DNA of 64,000 nt from Vibrio splendidus (GTDB lineage: Bacteria; Pseudomonadota; Gammaproteobacteria; Enterobacterales; Vibrionaceae). Below the pieces are notes generated by a model that saw only the letters and a list, made by a program, of their open reading frames with translations, did no database searches and was not told the DNA's origin. Positions 53,415 to 63,189 of this stretch are shown piece by piece. The stretch covers positions 62,001 to 126,000 of the forward strand of contig NZ_LNRF01000001.1 of NCBI RefSeq assembly GCF_001557875.1. Direction: 5' to 3'. Every line of letters begins with the position of its first letter. Within the stretch, counting starts at the first letter, position 1. Both the position numbers and the translations under genes were made by a program.

Positions 53415-54641
53415 ATGAAAAAACTACCAATTACGCTGCTCAGTGCAGCGGCAGTGGCTAATGTGGCATTAGCTGAAGATCATGTCTCTGTGCATTACCT
53501 GAACTATGAAGAGTATGACGACAGAGTTTCAGCTAAGGACACCATGGTTTCGATTGAAAAAAGTATCGGCTTAGATTGGACCCTAAACGCAGAAATAAGC
53601 TACGACAGTGTTTCAGGTGCTTCTCCAGCATGGGGCCCTACGACGCCTCCAGCTTCGGATGCCGACAAAATAAATCGCGCCCTGAAAACTCAGCAAGCTC
53701 AAGACAAAACTAACGAGGTCATCCGTGCGGGTTACGATCCTCACCGAGACAGTTATGAGGTCCAGAAAGTCGGCCTAGAAGACACCAGAAAAGCACTCAG
53801 CTTGAGTGCCACCTACCGTGACAGACTGCGTAATGAATGGACCTTTGGTGGCAATATATCTCAAGAAGAAGATTACGAAAGCATTGGTATCAATGGTAAA
53901 GGTTTGATTTATGCCGATAGCACTAAAAACCGTTCGTACAGCTTGGGAGGCTCTGCTCTTTTCGACCAAACTCAGGCATTTGGCAAATACGTTATTGGCT
54001 CTTCTAATAGCCAGAGCTGGGAAGACATCTTCACTGGCAGCTTAGAAGCAGGTTTATCTCAAACCTTTACACCAAATCTGTACAGCATTTTTACCGCTTA
54101 CGCAGGCTACCGTAGTGGTTACTTGAGCAACCATTATTTGACGGTTCTTCGTGAAGTCGACATTAATGACGATGGCAAAATCGATGATGACGAAGTGTTC
54201 TTGGGGCAAGACTCTAGGCCAGATACCCGACTGTCTGGCGGTATTAACCTTCAGGCCTTCTACTCGCTGTCCGATAGCATCAAAATCCGACCACGTTACA
54301 AATGGTTCATGGATGACTGGGGGGTAATGTCTCATCAAATAGGCGGCAAATTATCTTGGCGTGTCAGTGAGTGGCTAACCCTAGCGCCAGGTTATTTCTG
54401 GTATACGCAAGATGCAGCAGATTTCTATCGCGATCCAAGCAGCGCTGACCCTTCTTTTGCTTCGACAGGTTACGCGACTTCTGACCTTCGCCTAGGTAAC
54501 TTCACCGCGAATGCTTATGAGCTAGGCGCGAGCGTTAAGATCCATAAAACCGTGCGTTTAAATGCGCTTGCGGCTTACTACGAACAGAGCAACGGATTTG
54601 AAGCGCAGTGGTGGGCGGTTGGAGCAACTTATGAATTCTAA
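53415..54641 (+). CDS. DUF3570 outer-membrane beta-barrel, likely flavinylated
   Basis: A 408-residue protein with a signal peptide (cleaved after ALA, about 20), repeated beta-strands of alternating hydrophobic residues, and a terminal aromatic strand WAVGATYEF, typical for an outer-membrane barrel. Asp64-Ser-Val-Ser-Gly-Ala-Ser70 fits the ApbE flavinylation consensus Dxx(S/T)GA(S/T), so FMN is probably attached at Ser70. Asp249-Ile-Asn251-Asp-Asp253-Gly-Lys-Ile-Asp-Asp-Asp-Glu260 is a perfect EF-hand-type calcium loop. It is encoded just before the ApbE gene, which it overlaps by 11 bp. Function unknown. Confidence 0.85.
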   Translation: MKKLPITLLSAAAVANVALAEDHVSVHYLNYEEYDDRVSAKDTMVSIEKSIGLDWTLNAEISYDSVSGASPAWGPTTPPASDADKINRALKTQQAQDKTNEVIRAGYDPHRDSYEVQKVGLEDTRKALSLSATYRDRLRNEWTFGGNISQEEDYESIGINGKGLIYADSTKNRSYSLGGSALFDQTQAFGKYVIGSSNSQSWEDIFTGSLEAGLSQTFTPNLYSIFTAYAGYRSGYLSNHYLTVLREVDINDDGKIDDDEVFLGQDSRPDTRLSGGINLQAFYSLSDSIKIRPRYKWFMDDWGVMSHQIGGKLSWRVSEWLTLAPGYFWYTQDAADFYRDPSSADPSFASTGYATSDLRLGNFTANAYELGASVKIHKTVRLNALAAYYEQSNGFEAQWWAVGATYEF

Positions 54642-55608
54642 GCTGTCCTTTGTCCATCGCTTTCATGCCATGACAGTACCTTGCGAAGTGCAAATCTTAT
54701 CGCTTGATTTGACCCACTTCCCAAAGGCGTGCGCAAAAGACATCGCTGATGAGATAGAGCAGAACACACACCGCTTAGAAGACAAATATAACTTCTACAG
54801 CGATGATTCATGGCTAACACGACATGTTAATCAGCGTACAGCCAATGAAGTCGAACTCGATTCAGAGTCTGCGGAAGTTTTTGAGCATCTCGACCGATTA
54901 AGCCAACTAACATTCGACACGTTTGATACCACTGTTGGCAGCATCAAACATCTTTTACAGCAGAAGCCGAAGATGTCACACAGCCATGCCTTTCAAGCCC
55001 TCTCTTCCGCGCTAGGCAAGCAGGCATGGGAGCTAAAAGAGGCAATTGTTCTAGAAGAGACGGTCCCTCTACAAGGAACAGTCGAACGACAAAGGGCTAT
55101 CGATCGAAAAAGGACAAGGCTACACATCCCTGACCCACGCACTCGCTTCGATTTCGGTGGCGTCATCAAAGAGTACGCGGTCGACCAAGCGGTAAAGATA
55201 GGCAAGCGACTTGGTGCAAGTTCAATGTTGGTGAATTTTGGCGGCGATATCTATGCATTAGGTACAAAGCCAGATGGTTCGCCATTTAACATTGCGGTTC
55301 TGAATCCAAGAGACAACAAGACACCTTTTTTTGCCGTTCCGATTACCGACGCGGCGCTGACCACATCAGCCCACAGTGAACGTCAAATGCAGTTCGGCGA
55401 TAAAGCAACGTCTCATATTTTGTCGAAACAAGACGTAGAAAAGAAGATTCTATCTGTTACGGCAATAGCTTCTTCCACTTTAGAAGCGGGTGTACTTAGC
55501 ACTTCCTTGACGCTCAACCCGAACATTTCTGTACCGGAAGAAAGCGCCGTTATTTACATCGACGATCAATTACACATTCACCAAAGCACGGAGTTTTTGC
55601 ATTCATGA
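54631..55608 (+). CDS. apbE: ApbE-type FAD:protein FMN transferase
   Basis: A 325-residue flavin transferase that attaches FMN to Ser/Thr of target proteins. Motifs: FDFGGVIKEYAVDQAV, LVNFGGDIYALG, TTSAHSERQM, THS-type ATSHILSK and TAIASSTLEAGVLST. No signal peptide or lipobox is visible at the N-terminus, although most ApbE proteins act in the periplasm. GGAG lies seven bases before the ATG at 54631, inside the DUF3570 gene end. The most likely target is the DUF3570 protein encoded just before it. Confidence 0.87.
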   Translation: MNSKLSFVHRFHAMTVPCEVQILSLDLTHFPKACAKDIADEIEQNTHRLEDKYNFYSDDSWLTRHVNQRTANEVELDSESAEVFEHLDRLSQLTFDTFDTTVGSIKHLLQQKPKMSHSHAFQALSSALGKQAWELKEAIVLEETVPLQGTVERQRAIDRKRTRLHIPDPRTRFDFGGVIKEYAVDQAVKIGKRLGASSMLVNFGGDIYALGTKPDGSPFNIAVLNPRDNKTPFFAVPITDAALTTSAHSERQMQFGDKATSHILSKQDVEKKILSVTAIASSTLEAGVLSTSLTLNPNISVPEESAVIYIDDQLHIHQSTEFLHS

Positions 55609-57401
55609 AAAACTACCTACTCACGTTAATTCTATTGTTTAGCAGCTTTTTGCATGCTCAAGACAACGAGTTTCTTCCGGTTGAAGAAGCCTTCCCTGTT
55701 ACATGGGAAGCCACAGACCAAGGCGCAGTTATCCGCTTTCATACACACTCGGGGTACTATCTTTACCAATCTCGCTTCTTGTTTAAAGAAGAGCCCTCAT
55801 TATCGACATTAGCTCCTCAATACTCGCTGCCAGGTGAAGAAAAGCAAGACCCTAACTTCGGCAATGTAGTGGTATTTCACGATCCACTTACCGTTACCGT
55901 GCCTTACACCGGAAGTGGCAAGCTCACCGTCCGCTATCAGGGCTGTGCAGACAAAGGGCTTTGTTACCTGCCACAAAAACTAGAGTTGGATTTACCTACG
56001 CTCAAGGCATTGGCAGACGTCGCTTCTGAGAAGCCATCAAACTCTTTGGTTCAAACGCTAGGTAAGATCAGTGACGATACCAATGGCTTGTCATCGTTTC
56101 TCTCTCAAGCAGGTAAGTTGCAGGCACTGCTTGTCTTCTTCTTGCTTGGCTTAGGCCTATCTCTCACGCCGTGCGTGCTGCCTATGATTCCTATCTTAGC
56201 CAGCATCATAGGTGGTGAAAAAGCAATGACAGGCAAGAAAGGTGCAGCGCTTTCTAGCTCGTACGTTCTGGGTATGGCGACCAGTTATGCTATGACGGGC
56301 ATTCTGGTCACCACATTAGCAAAAGGCATCAATTTACAAGCAGCAATGCAACAACCTTGGTTGCTCAGCATTTTTGCCGCCGTGTTCGTTTTATTGGCGT
56401 TAGCTATGTTCGGTTTCTATGAACTTCAACTGCCAGCCGCACTACAGCAGAAACTCAACAGTGGTTCAGACAAGTTGGGCGGCGGTAAAATTGCTAGCGT
56501 ATTCGCGATGGGCGCGATATCTGCACTAGTGGTTTCACCTTGTGTTAGTGCGCCACTAGCTGGCGCATTGCTTTATGTATCCACCACTCAAGACTGGATG
56601 TTTGGTGGTGCTACCCTGTTTGTCATGGCTCTAGGCATGGGTGTTCCGCTTATCGCGATCGGTGCTAGTGGAGGACGCTTACTGTTAAGAAGTGGCGCGT
56701 GGATGGTATCGGTTAAGCAAGTATTTGGCGTACTGCTACTCGCGGTGGCTATCGTCTTATTAAGCCGCTTGGTAGACCCATCAATCATTATGATTTTGTG
56801 GGCGCTCCTTGCTATTGGTACGGGTGTACACTTCGGCGCGTTAGAAGCGGCACAACCGGGCTGGGCACGTACTCGTAAGTTTTCTGCACTATTGCCACTG
56901 TGCTATGGCTTGATTCTATTTGTGGGTTATTTCTTAGGAAATTCCGATCCTCTCAACCCACTTGCGAACCGAGAGTCCGCACAACCTATGGCCATCACGT
57001 CTTTTGAGAAAACCGATTCAGTCACTCACTTAGAGCAGCAATTACAAGCTGCAGCCAATGCTGATCAAAAGGTGCTAGTGGACCTTTATGCTGACTGGTG
57101 TGTCTCTTGTAAAGTGATTGAGACCAACGTGTTTAACGATCAACAAATCAGCCAAAAACTCAAAGAGTGGCAGACCATAAAACTGGATGTGACAGAAAGC
57201 TCGCCAGAACAAATGGCATGGCTTAACAATAAGAATGTGTTTGGTCCACCAACCATTTTCTTTTACTCACCCACTAGCGGTGAGTTAGAACCGGCACGAG
57301 TCATGGGGGATATCGACAAGGCTGGCTTTAACAGTAAGCTCAAACTTGCTAATCAGCTTGTAGCATCCCGCACAACGGAGCCAGAAAGCCAAACAAATTA
57401 G
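55605..57401 (+). CDS. dsbD: Thiol:disulfide interchange protein DsbD
   Basis: A 598-residue membrane protein carrying electrons from cytosolic thioredoxin to the periplasm. N-terminal DsbD-alpha domain with Cys114 and Cys120 (YQGCADKGLCYLPQ); eight-helix DsbD-beta core with Cys190 in SLTPCVLPMIPI and Cys in VVSPCVSAPLAG; C-terminal thioredoxin domain with YADWCVSCKVIE. All three Cys pairs are present. It overlaps apbE by 4 bp, making it part of the redox cassette. It could reduce the thioredoxin-like protein and the CGC tail of DUF4266. Confidence 0.93.
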   Translation: MKNYLLTLILLFSSFLHAQDNEFLPVEEAFPVTWEATDQGAVIRFHTHSGYYLYQSRFLFKEEPSLSTLAPQYSLPGEEKQDPNFGNVVVFHDPLTVTVPYTGSGKLTVRYQGCADKGLCYLPQKLELDLPTLKALADVASEKPSNSLVQTLGKISDDTNGLSSFLSQAGKLQALLVFFLLGLGLSLTPCVLPMIPILASIIGGEKAMTGKKGAALSSSYVLGMATSYAMTGILVTTLAKGINLQAAMQQPWLLSIFAAVFVLLALAMFGFYELQLPAALQQKLNSGSDKLGGGKIASVFAMGAISALVVSPCVSAPLAGALLYVSTTQDWMFGGATLFVMALGMGVPLIAIGASGGRLLLRSGAWMVSVKQVFGVLLLAVAIVLLSRLVDPSIIMILWALLAIGTGVHFGALEAAQPGWARTRKFSALLPLCYGLILFVGYFLGNSDPLNPLANRESAQPMAITSFEKTDSVTHLEQQLQAAANADQKVLVDLYADWCVSCKVIETNVFNDQQISQKLKEWQTIKLDVTESSPEQMAWLNNKNVFGPPTIFFYSPTSGELEPARVMGDIDKAGFNSKLKLANQLVASRTTEPESQTN

Positions 57402-57420
57402 ACCGTCACTCAATAACCCA

Positions 57421-57452
57421 AAACGCCCAATCAATGATTGGGCGTTTTTGTT
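57421..57452. terminator. Bidirectional intrinsic terminator
   Basis: AAACGCCCAATCA, one base, TGATTGGGCGTTT then T-rich: a 13-bp perfect stem. It ends the redox cassette and the convergent phosphotransferase gene. Confidence 0.92.
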
Positions 57453-57478
57453 TGATCCATTGACGATAAGTCTATTAC

Positions 57479-58603
<1,125 letters not shown>

Positions 58604-58614
58604 ATTACTCTTTA

Positions 58615-58899
58615 CTATGCTTTGTCTGATACAAGATGTGACCACTGTGGCTGCCTATTCATATAGTGAACGACATAGCTACAAACCGGCACAATTTTGA
58701 AGCCCGCTTGTTCAATCTCGGGCAAAACCGACTCCATCATCACCTTACCAAAGCCCTTGCCTTGCAGCTCATCAGGAATGCGTGTCGAGGTGATATGTAG
58801 TACATCTCCGTCCTTTTTATACTTAACGACTGCGAACTGGTCGGGTTCTAGCTCAACCGTGATCTGGTTCACTTCTTGATCCCATTTTACTGCCTGCAT
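58615..58899 (-). CDS. Small GNAT-family N-acetyltransferase
   Basis: A 94-residue protein of the short GNAT type (PF14542, YjdJ/GCN5-like). The acetyl-CoA motif is RIPDELQGKGFGKVMMESVL, and the end VCSYVVHYMNRQPQW is conserved. The ATG at 58899 has AGGAG upstream. It is 11 bp from the kinase start downstream, so a two-gene unit. Confidence 0.88.
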   Translation of the reverse strand: MQAVKWDQEVNQITVELEPDQFAVVKYKKDGDVLHITSTRIPDELQGKGFGKVMMESVLPEIEQAGFKIVPVCSYVVHYMNRQPQWSHLVSDKA

Positions 58900-59172
58900 T
58901 CTCAACTCCTGCAAATAATTGATACGACAAACAATAAAAGTTTGAAGTATGAGTTCCTTGTAATAGACTAACGCAAGTGCATATAAATAAAACTAAGTAC
59001 TTACAAACACAGTAAATAATTCAGTGCAATTGGCTTAATATAAAATCAGCAATGATAAAGGCACTCTATAAATCTATGTGAGTACGTCCACTAAATCTAG
59101 CACGTAATAACCCCTTGTTAGCAAGTTACCAATATAACTAACAGACGCATGTTGGCGCATGGAGAACCTATA

Positions 59173-59919
59173 ATGAACGCACCCCTGAAGAAGCCTTTGG
59201 AGCATAATCAGGCACTTCAAGACCCTCGTAATCGCACCGTTTCCACCATCAATAGCACTGATGCGCTAGCGATGATTGAGCACGGCAGTGAGCTGACATT
59301 AAATGTCTCGACTCCCGTTGGCACTAAGTTTCTCGCCACCACCAAATTTATCGGTACGCACAGTGATAACTGTATTGTGGTTGAGGTTCCTGAGGTATCC
59401 AATGAAGATCTGAACTTTTTCTTTCAAGAAGGTTTTTGGATGACCGCTCGTGCGTATTCTCTGCGAGGTGAAGGCGCGCTTATCCATTTTAGAAGCCAAA
59501 TTCACCATAAGATTGGTGAACCCTTCCCTATTCTTGTGCTGTCTACACCAAGCACGATGCAAGTGACTCAGCTGCGTAAAGAGACACGCTATGAAGTGAA
59601 TCTGGCTTCAAGAATCATCTTCAACGACCAACGAGCAAACTGCGAGATAAGAGATTTATCGAAAAGTGGTTGTCGTTTCGTTACCTCGCCGACCTCTCGT
59701 GCAATTCAGATTGCCGATCGAGTGTCTATTGAGATAACCCCTGAGAACTACAACGGTCCGCTGATTCCGCCATTGCGAGGCATTATCTGTAATCTGCAAA
59801 AATCGACGCACTACGCTCGATACGGCGTTGAATTTGATGATATTGGTCGAGCTAACGCCAAACAATTATTAGCAAAGCTGAAGTTCGATGGCACCAAGCT
59901 CTGCTTACGAAACGGTTAA
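59173..59919 (+). CDS. PilZ-domain protein, YcgR-like c-di-GMP receptor
   Basis: A 248-residue protein with an N-terminal YcgR-like domain (about 30-125) and a C-terminal PilZ domain (about 130-245). The c-di-GMP motifs are RKETRY, which fits RxxxR, and DLSKSGCRF, near D/NxSxxG. It likely senses c-di-GMP and could slow flagella or affect pili. The ATG at 59173 is preferred, with GGAGAA before it. Placement near Tad genes is loose. Confidence 0.88.
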   Translation: MNAPLKKPLEHNQALQDPRNRTVSTINSTDALAMIEHGSELTLNVSTPVGTKFLATTKFIGTHSDNCIVVEVPEVSNEDLNFFFQEGFWMTARAYSLRGEGALIHFRSQIHHKIGEPFPILVLSTPSTMQVTQLRKETRYEVNLASRIIFNDQRANCEIRDLSKSGCRFVTSPTSRAIQIADRVSIEITPENYNGPLIPPLRGIICNLQKSTHYARYGVEFDDIGRANAKQLLAKLKFDGTKLCLRNG

Positions 59920-60002
59920 CGCCTTTAAGATGCGACTTTCTCCGAATACCGTAAGCTGACCAAATACAAATGGCTCCTAGCGAGCCAAACCTCAACCAAT
60001 AA

Positions 60003-60034
60003 AAAAGCCATCGACTCTAAATCGATGGCTTTTG
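60003..60034. terminator. Bidirectional intrinsic terminator
   Basis: AAAAGCCATCGA, short loop, TCGATGGCTTTT. It separates the PilZ and Lon-family genes, which converge. Confidence 0.9.
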
Positions 60035-60081
60035 CGTTTTGGCTGTTATTTATTTGTTTCGCTATTAAACTATGTATTTAG

Positions 60082-62442
60082 CTATTTACGCAGTGCGTTC
60101 AGTTTCGCTTGAGCGATACCAAAGATAGTATCAATTGGATAGCTACCCTCATCACTTGCCTCACCTGCAGCTTTGCCTGTGAACAGCTCAATCGCTTCTG
60201 TTACATGGTCAATCGCCCAGATATTAAACTCGCCCTTTTCAACCGCTTTTACGATGTCGCTACGCAGCATCAGGTTGTGAACATTTGAACGTGGGATGAT
60301 CACCCCTTGTTCGTTTGAACGCCCTTTGATTTCACACACATCAAAGAAGCCTTCAATTTTCTCGTTCACACCACCAATTGGCTGAGACTCACCAAACTGG
60401 TTCATCGAGCCTGTAATCGCAATATCTTGACGGTTTGGTTGCTTAGAAAACGCCGATACCACCGCACAGAACTCGGCCATACTCGCACTGTCACCATCGA
60501 CGCCACCGTAAGATTGCTCAAAGGTGATATTGGTGGTGAGCGGTACTTTCGCTGTCTTACCAAACACAGAAGAAAGGTAAGCCGACAAGATCATCACACC
60601 TTTCGAGTGAATACTGCCACCTAGGTCTACGTTTCTTTCAATATCAATCACTTCACCATCACCATAAGCGGTGGTAGCCGTGATTCGGTTTGGCGCACCA
60701 AACATATGATCGGTTGTGCTGAGTACAGACAGCGCATTCACTTGCCCAACCGCTTCACCGTCCACATGAATCAGCGTTGTACCGTTGGTGAAGGTTTCCA
60801 TTACGCTGTCTTGCAATCGTCCAACACGCATCTGTTGGTTAGATAACGCTTGGTCAACGTGTGTTGCACGAATCAGGTTCGATTTTGATCCTCTCGCCAC
60901 ATAGTTTGACTCACGAAGCAGATTAGCAATGTGTGCCGAGTGCAGAGACAATTTACCTTGGTCACCCGCCTGACGAGAACTGTGCTCGATGATGCGAGCA
61001 ATCGCTTTGCGGTCACAATGCAACATGTTGTTGTCGTGCACAATACTTGAAATAAAGCGCGCGTAATGCATTTCAGAATCCGCGGTGCGCTTCATCTCAT
61101 CTTCAAAGTCAGCTGTCACACGGAACAGTTCACCAAACTCCGCATCGTAATGTTGCAGCAGCTGGTAAGTTCGGTAGTCGCCAAATAGGATGATCTTAAC
61201 GTCCAATGGAATAGGCTCAGGATCAAGCGATACAGCCCCCGTTAAGGTTACCTCTTTCTCTAGTGAAGTGAAGCTCAGTTGACGTGAGCGTAGCGCTCGC
61301 TTCAAACCTTCCCAAACGTACGGCTGCTCAAGTACCTTGACCGCATCCATCAACAATACGCCGCCGTTTGCTCTGTGCAAGCTACCTGCGCGAATCAAGG
61401 AGAAATCGGTAAATACGGTACCTTTAAAAGTCGCGGTTTCCACATGGCCAAACAGAGAGTGGTAATTTGGGTTCTCCTCTACCACGATCGGCATCGCCTC
61501 CTCCTTCTGGCTAACAATCACATTAACCTTGTAGCGACGCGGCATTTTCTTATCCAAAGAGGCCGTTGCAACTTCTGCTTGCTCTGTGCTCTCTTCTAGA
61601 AAAATATCTGCGTTATCAACGATATCCTTACGCAATGCAGTGAGGTATTTCTTGATCTCTGGATATTGACTATAGTCCTGCTTCAACTGCTTGATAAAGT
61701 GAGTAATCACATCTCGTGCTGTGTCATCATTCAGCTTTTGAATTTTCTCAGTGTACGTCTCTTCAAGTTCCGTTAATTCACGAGAAATGGTTCGCAGTCC
61801 GACTTCCAACCCATCAATGGTTTTATCAAATTGATCTTGTTCTTCCGGCGAAAGCAGATCAAAGCTCTCTTCGGTATGAAGATCATCGCCATTCATTGCC
61901 ACAAATTGGTAATCACCCTGAGTGGTGATCGTCAGGTTAATGCCCTTGTCTTTCGCTTCTTGGCTAATGCTTTCTAACGCGGCTTGTTGCTTAGCTGCCA
62001 GTTGGTTTTTAAGCCTGTCAGCTCGACTAAAGTACATCTCATTATCAAACGCTAGAGGCATACCTTTCAGCAGTTTACGCATCAATTTTTCAATATCTTG
62101 CTTTAAGCTGCTGCCAACACCGCGCGGTAATTTCAGTACCTTCGGTGTACGAATATCTTCGAAGTTCGCGATATAACACCAATCAAAAAGTTCCTGCACT
62201 TCTTGAGGGTGACGGTTTAAATAGCGCAAGATCATGGTACGTTTGCCAAGACCATTTCGCCCTATCGCATAAATGTTGTAACCCTTTTCCTTGATTGACA
62301 TCGCGAACTCCACGGCTTTTTGTGCCCGTTCCTGCCCGACGATTTCGTCAATTGGAGCCAGTTCTTTGGTCGACTTACATGGTAGCTTGTCTAAATCCGC
62401 TACCTGATACAGCTGTTCTGTATTGAGTCTTTGCATCGCCAT
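60082..62442 (-). CDS. Lon-family AAA protease (LonH/YcbZ type)
   Basis: A 786-residue ATP-dependent protease. The N-terminal part has a degenerate Walker A-like motif GRNGLGKRTM near 62-71, then a long helical region and an AAA domain (AAA_32). The C-terminal S16 domain holds the Ser652-Lys695 dyad (GGVDGDSASMAE and GGVNEKIEGF), 43 residues apart as in Lon. The E. coli relative YcbZ (LonH) is 586 residues. Its role in Vibrio is not established here; it may be involved in protein quality control. Confidence 0.9.
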   Translation of the reverse strand: MAMQRLNTEQLYQVADLDKLPCKSTKELAPIDEIVGQERAQKAVEFAMSIKEKGYNIYAIGRNGLGKRTMILRYLNRHPQEVQELFDWCYIANFEDIRTPKVLKLPRGVGSSLKQDIEKLMRKLLKGMPLAFDNEMYFSRADRLKNQLAAKQQAALESISQEAKDKGINLTITTQGDYQFVAMNGDDLHTEESFDLLSPEEQDQFDKTIDGLEVGLRTISRELTELEETYTEKIQKLNDDTARDVITHFIKQLKQDYSQYPEIKKYLTALRKDIVDNADIFLEESTEQAEVATASLDKKMPRRYKVNVIVSQKEEAMPIVVEENPNYHSLFGHVETATFKGTVFTDFSLIRAGSLHRANGGVLLMDAVKVLEQPYVWEGLKRALRSRQLSFTSLEKEVTLTGAVSLDPEPIPLDVKIILFGDYRTYQLLQHYDAEFGELFRVTADFEDEMKRTADSEMHYARFISSIVHDNNMLHCDRKAIARIIEHSSRQAGDQGKLSLHSAHIANLLRESNYVARGSKSNLIRATHVDQALSNQQMRVGRLQDSVMETFTNGTTLIHVDGEAVGQVNALSVLSTTDHMFGAPNRITATTAYGDGEVIDIERNVDLGGSIHSKGVMILSAYLSSVFGKTAKVPLTTNITFEQSYGGVDGDSASMAEFCAVVSAFSKQPNRQDIAITGSMNQFGESQPIGGVNEKIEGFFDVCEIKGRSNEQGVIIPRSNVHNLMLRSDIVKAVEKGEFNIWAIDHVTEAIELFTGKAAGEASDEGSYPIDTIFGIAQAKLNALRK

Positions 62443-62631
62443 CGCCGCCTCCTTAGTCCTTCATTACTTGGGTGTAGATAAAATAAGTGTAGATGTAATT
62501 TCCCACAAATTTAGTGACTTACGCTGCACAGCTGTTCAACTGAACAAATAACACACAATTTAAGCCCTTTTTAGGAATAGCCCGTTATTTAATTCACCAA
62601 CTTAACATGTGAATGATTTTAATTTGCAATT

Positions 62632-62650
62632 GATAATAAATATCATTAAC
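62632..62650. promoter_or_regulatory. Fur-box-like site
   Basis: GATAATAAATATCATTAAC matches 15 of 19 positions of the classical Fur box. It lies 33 bp before the start at 62683, between the Lon-family gene and the helical protein plus ABC operon. Confidence 0.45.
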
Positions 62651-62682
62651 ATTTTCGGATATTATAAATTGAGGATGTGGAT

Positions 62683-63177
62683 ATGGAAATTGAACGATGC
62701 TGGATGCACTACCTAAAAGCTGAACAGTTAATGGAACAAGGTCACTGGCCTGAAGCACAGCGCCTGTATGGTGATGTTCTAACCTCACTTCCTCATCACA
62801 TCCAAGATGCAGCATACCAAAGCGATATTAAGCCTTGCCAATTTGCCTGCCTGCTTGCCGGGTTAAGAGACGCGAGCGTCGCTCAATCTGAGATACTCAA
62901 CCGATTAGGTCAGCACCAACAAGCCTTCGATACCTTGAATCAATCTTACGCTCTGATGCAATTTATCTCTCTTGAGAACACTGAGCTGATTCAACGTACC
63001 TTTGGATTATTGGAAAAGCAGAGCGAAGATTTGCTCAATCACCTGATCGCTTTTTGCAGCGCTCAGCGCAGTTCGCATTGGATGCTCGAACTAGAACAAA
63101 TTCAACGTGCTCATCACCACTTTGGGCAACTTAAAACAACGTCAGAAGTTCAATCTTCACCTAATGTCTTAAATTGA
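62683..63177 (+). CDS. Small helical (TPR-like) protein, function unknown
   Basis: A 164-residue, wholly helical protein. The first part, YLKAEQLMEQGHWPEAQRLYGDVL, resembles a TPR helix pair; a second similar pair lies near 85-105 (LNRLGQHQQAFDTLNQSYALM). No signal peptide. The ATG at 62683 is preferred over the GTG at 62677, with GAGG upstream. It ends 12 bp before an oligopeptide-type ABC gene, so it is probably co-transcribed with it. Confidence 0.75.
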   Translation: MEIERCWMHYLKAEQLMEQGHWPEAQRLYGDVLTSLPHHIQDAAYQSDIKPCQFACLLAGLRDASVAQSEILNRLGQHQQAFDTLNQSYALMQFISLENTELIQRTFGLLEKQSEDLLNHLIAFCSAQRSSHWMLELEQIQRAHHHFGQLKTTSEVQSSPNVLN

Positions 63178-63189
63178 TAAGGATCTATC

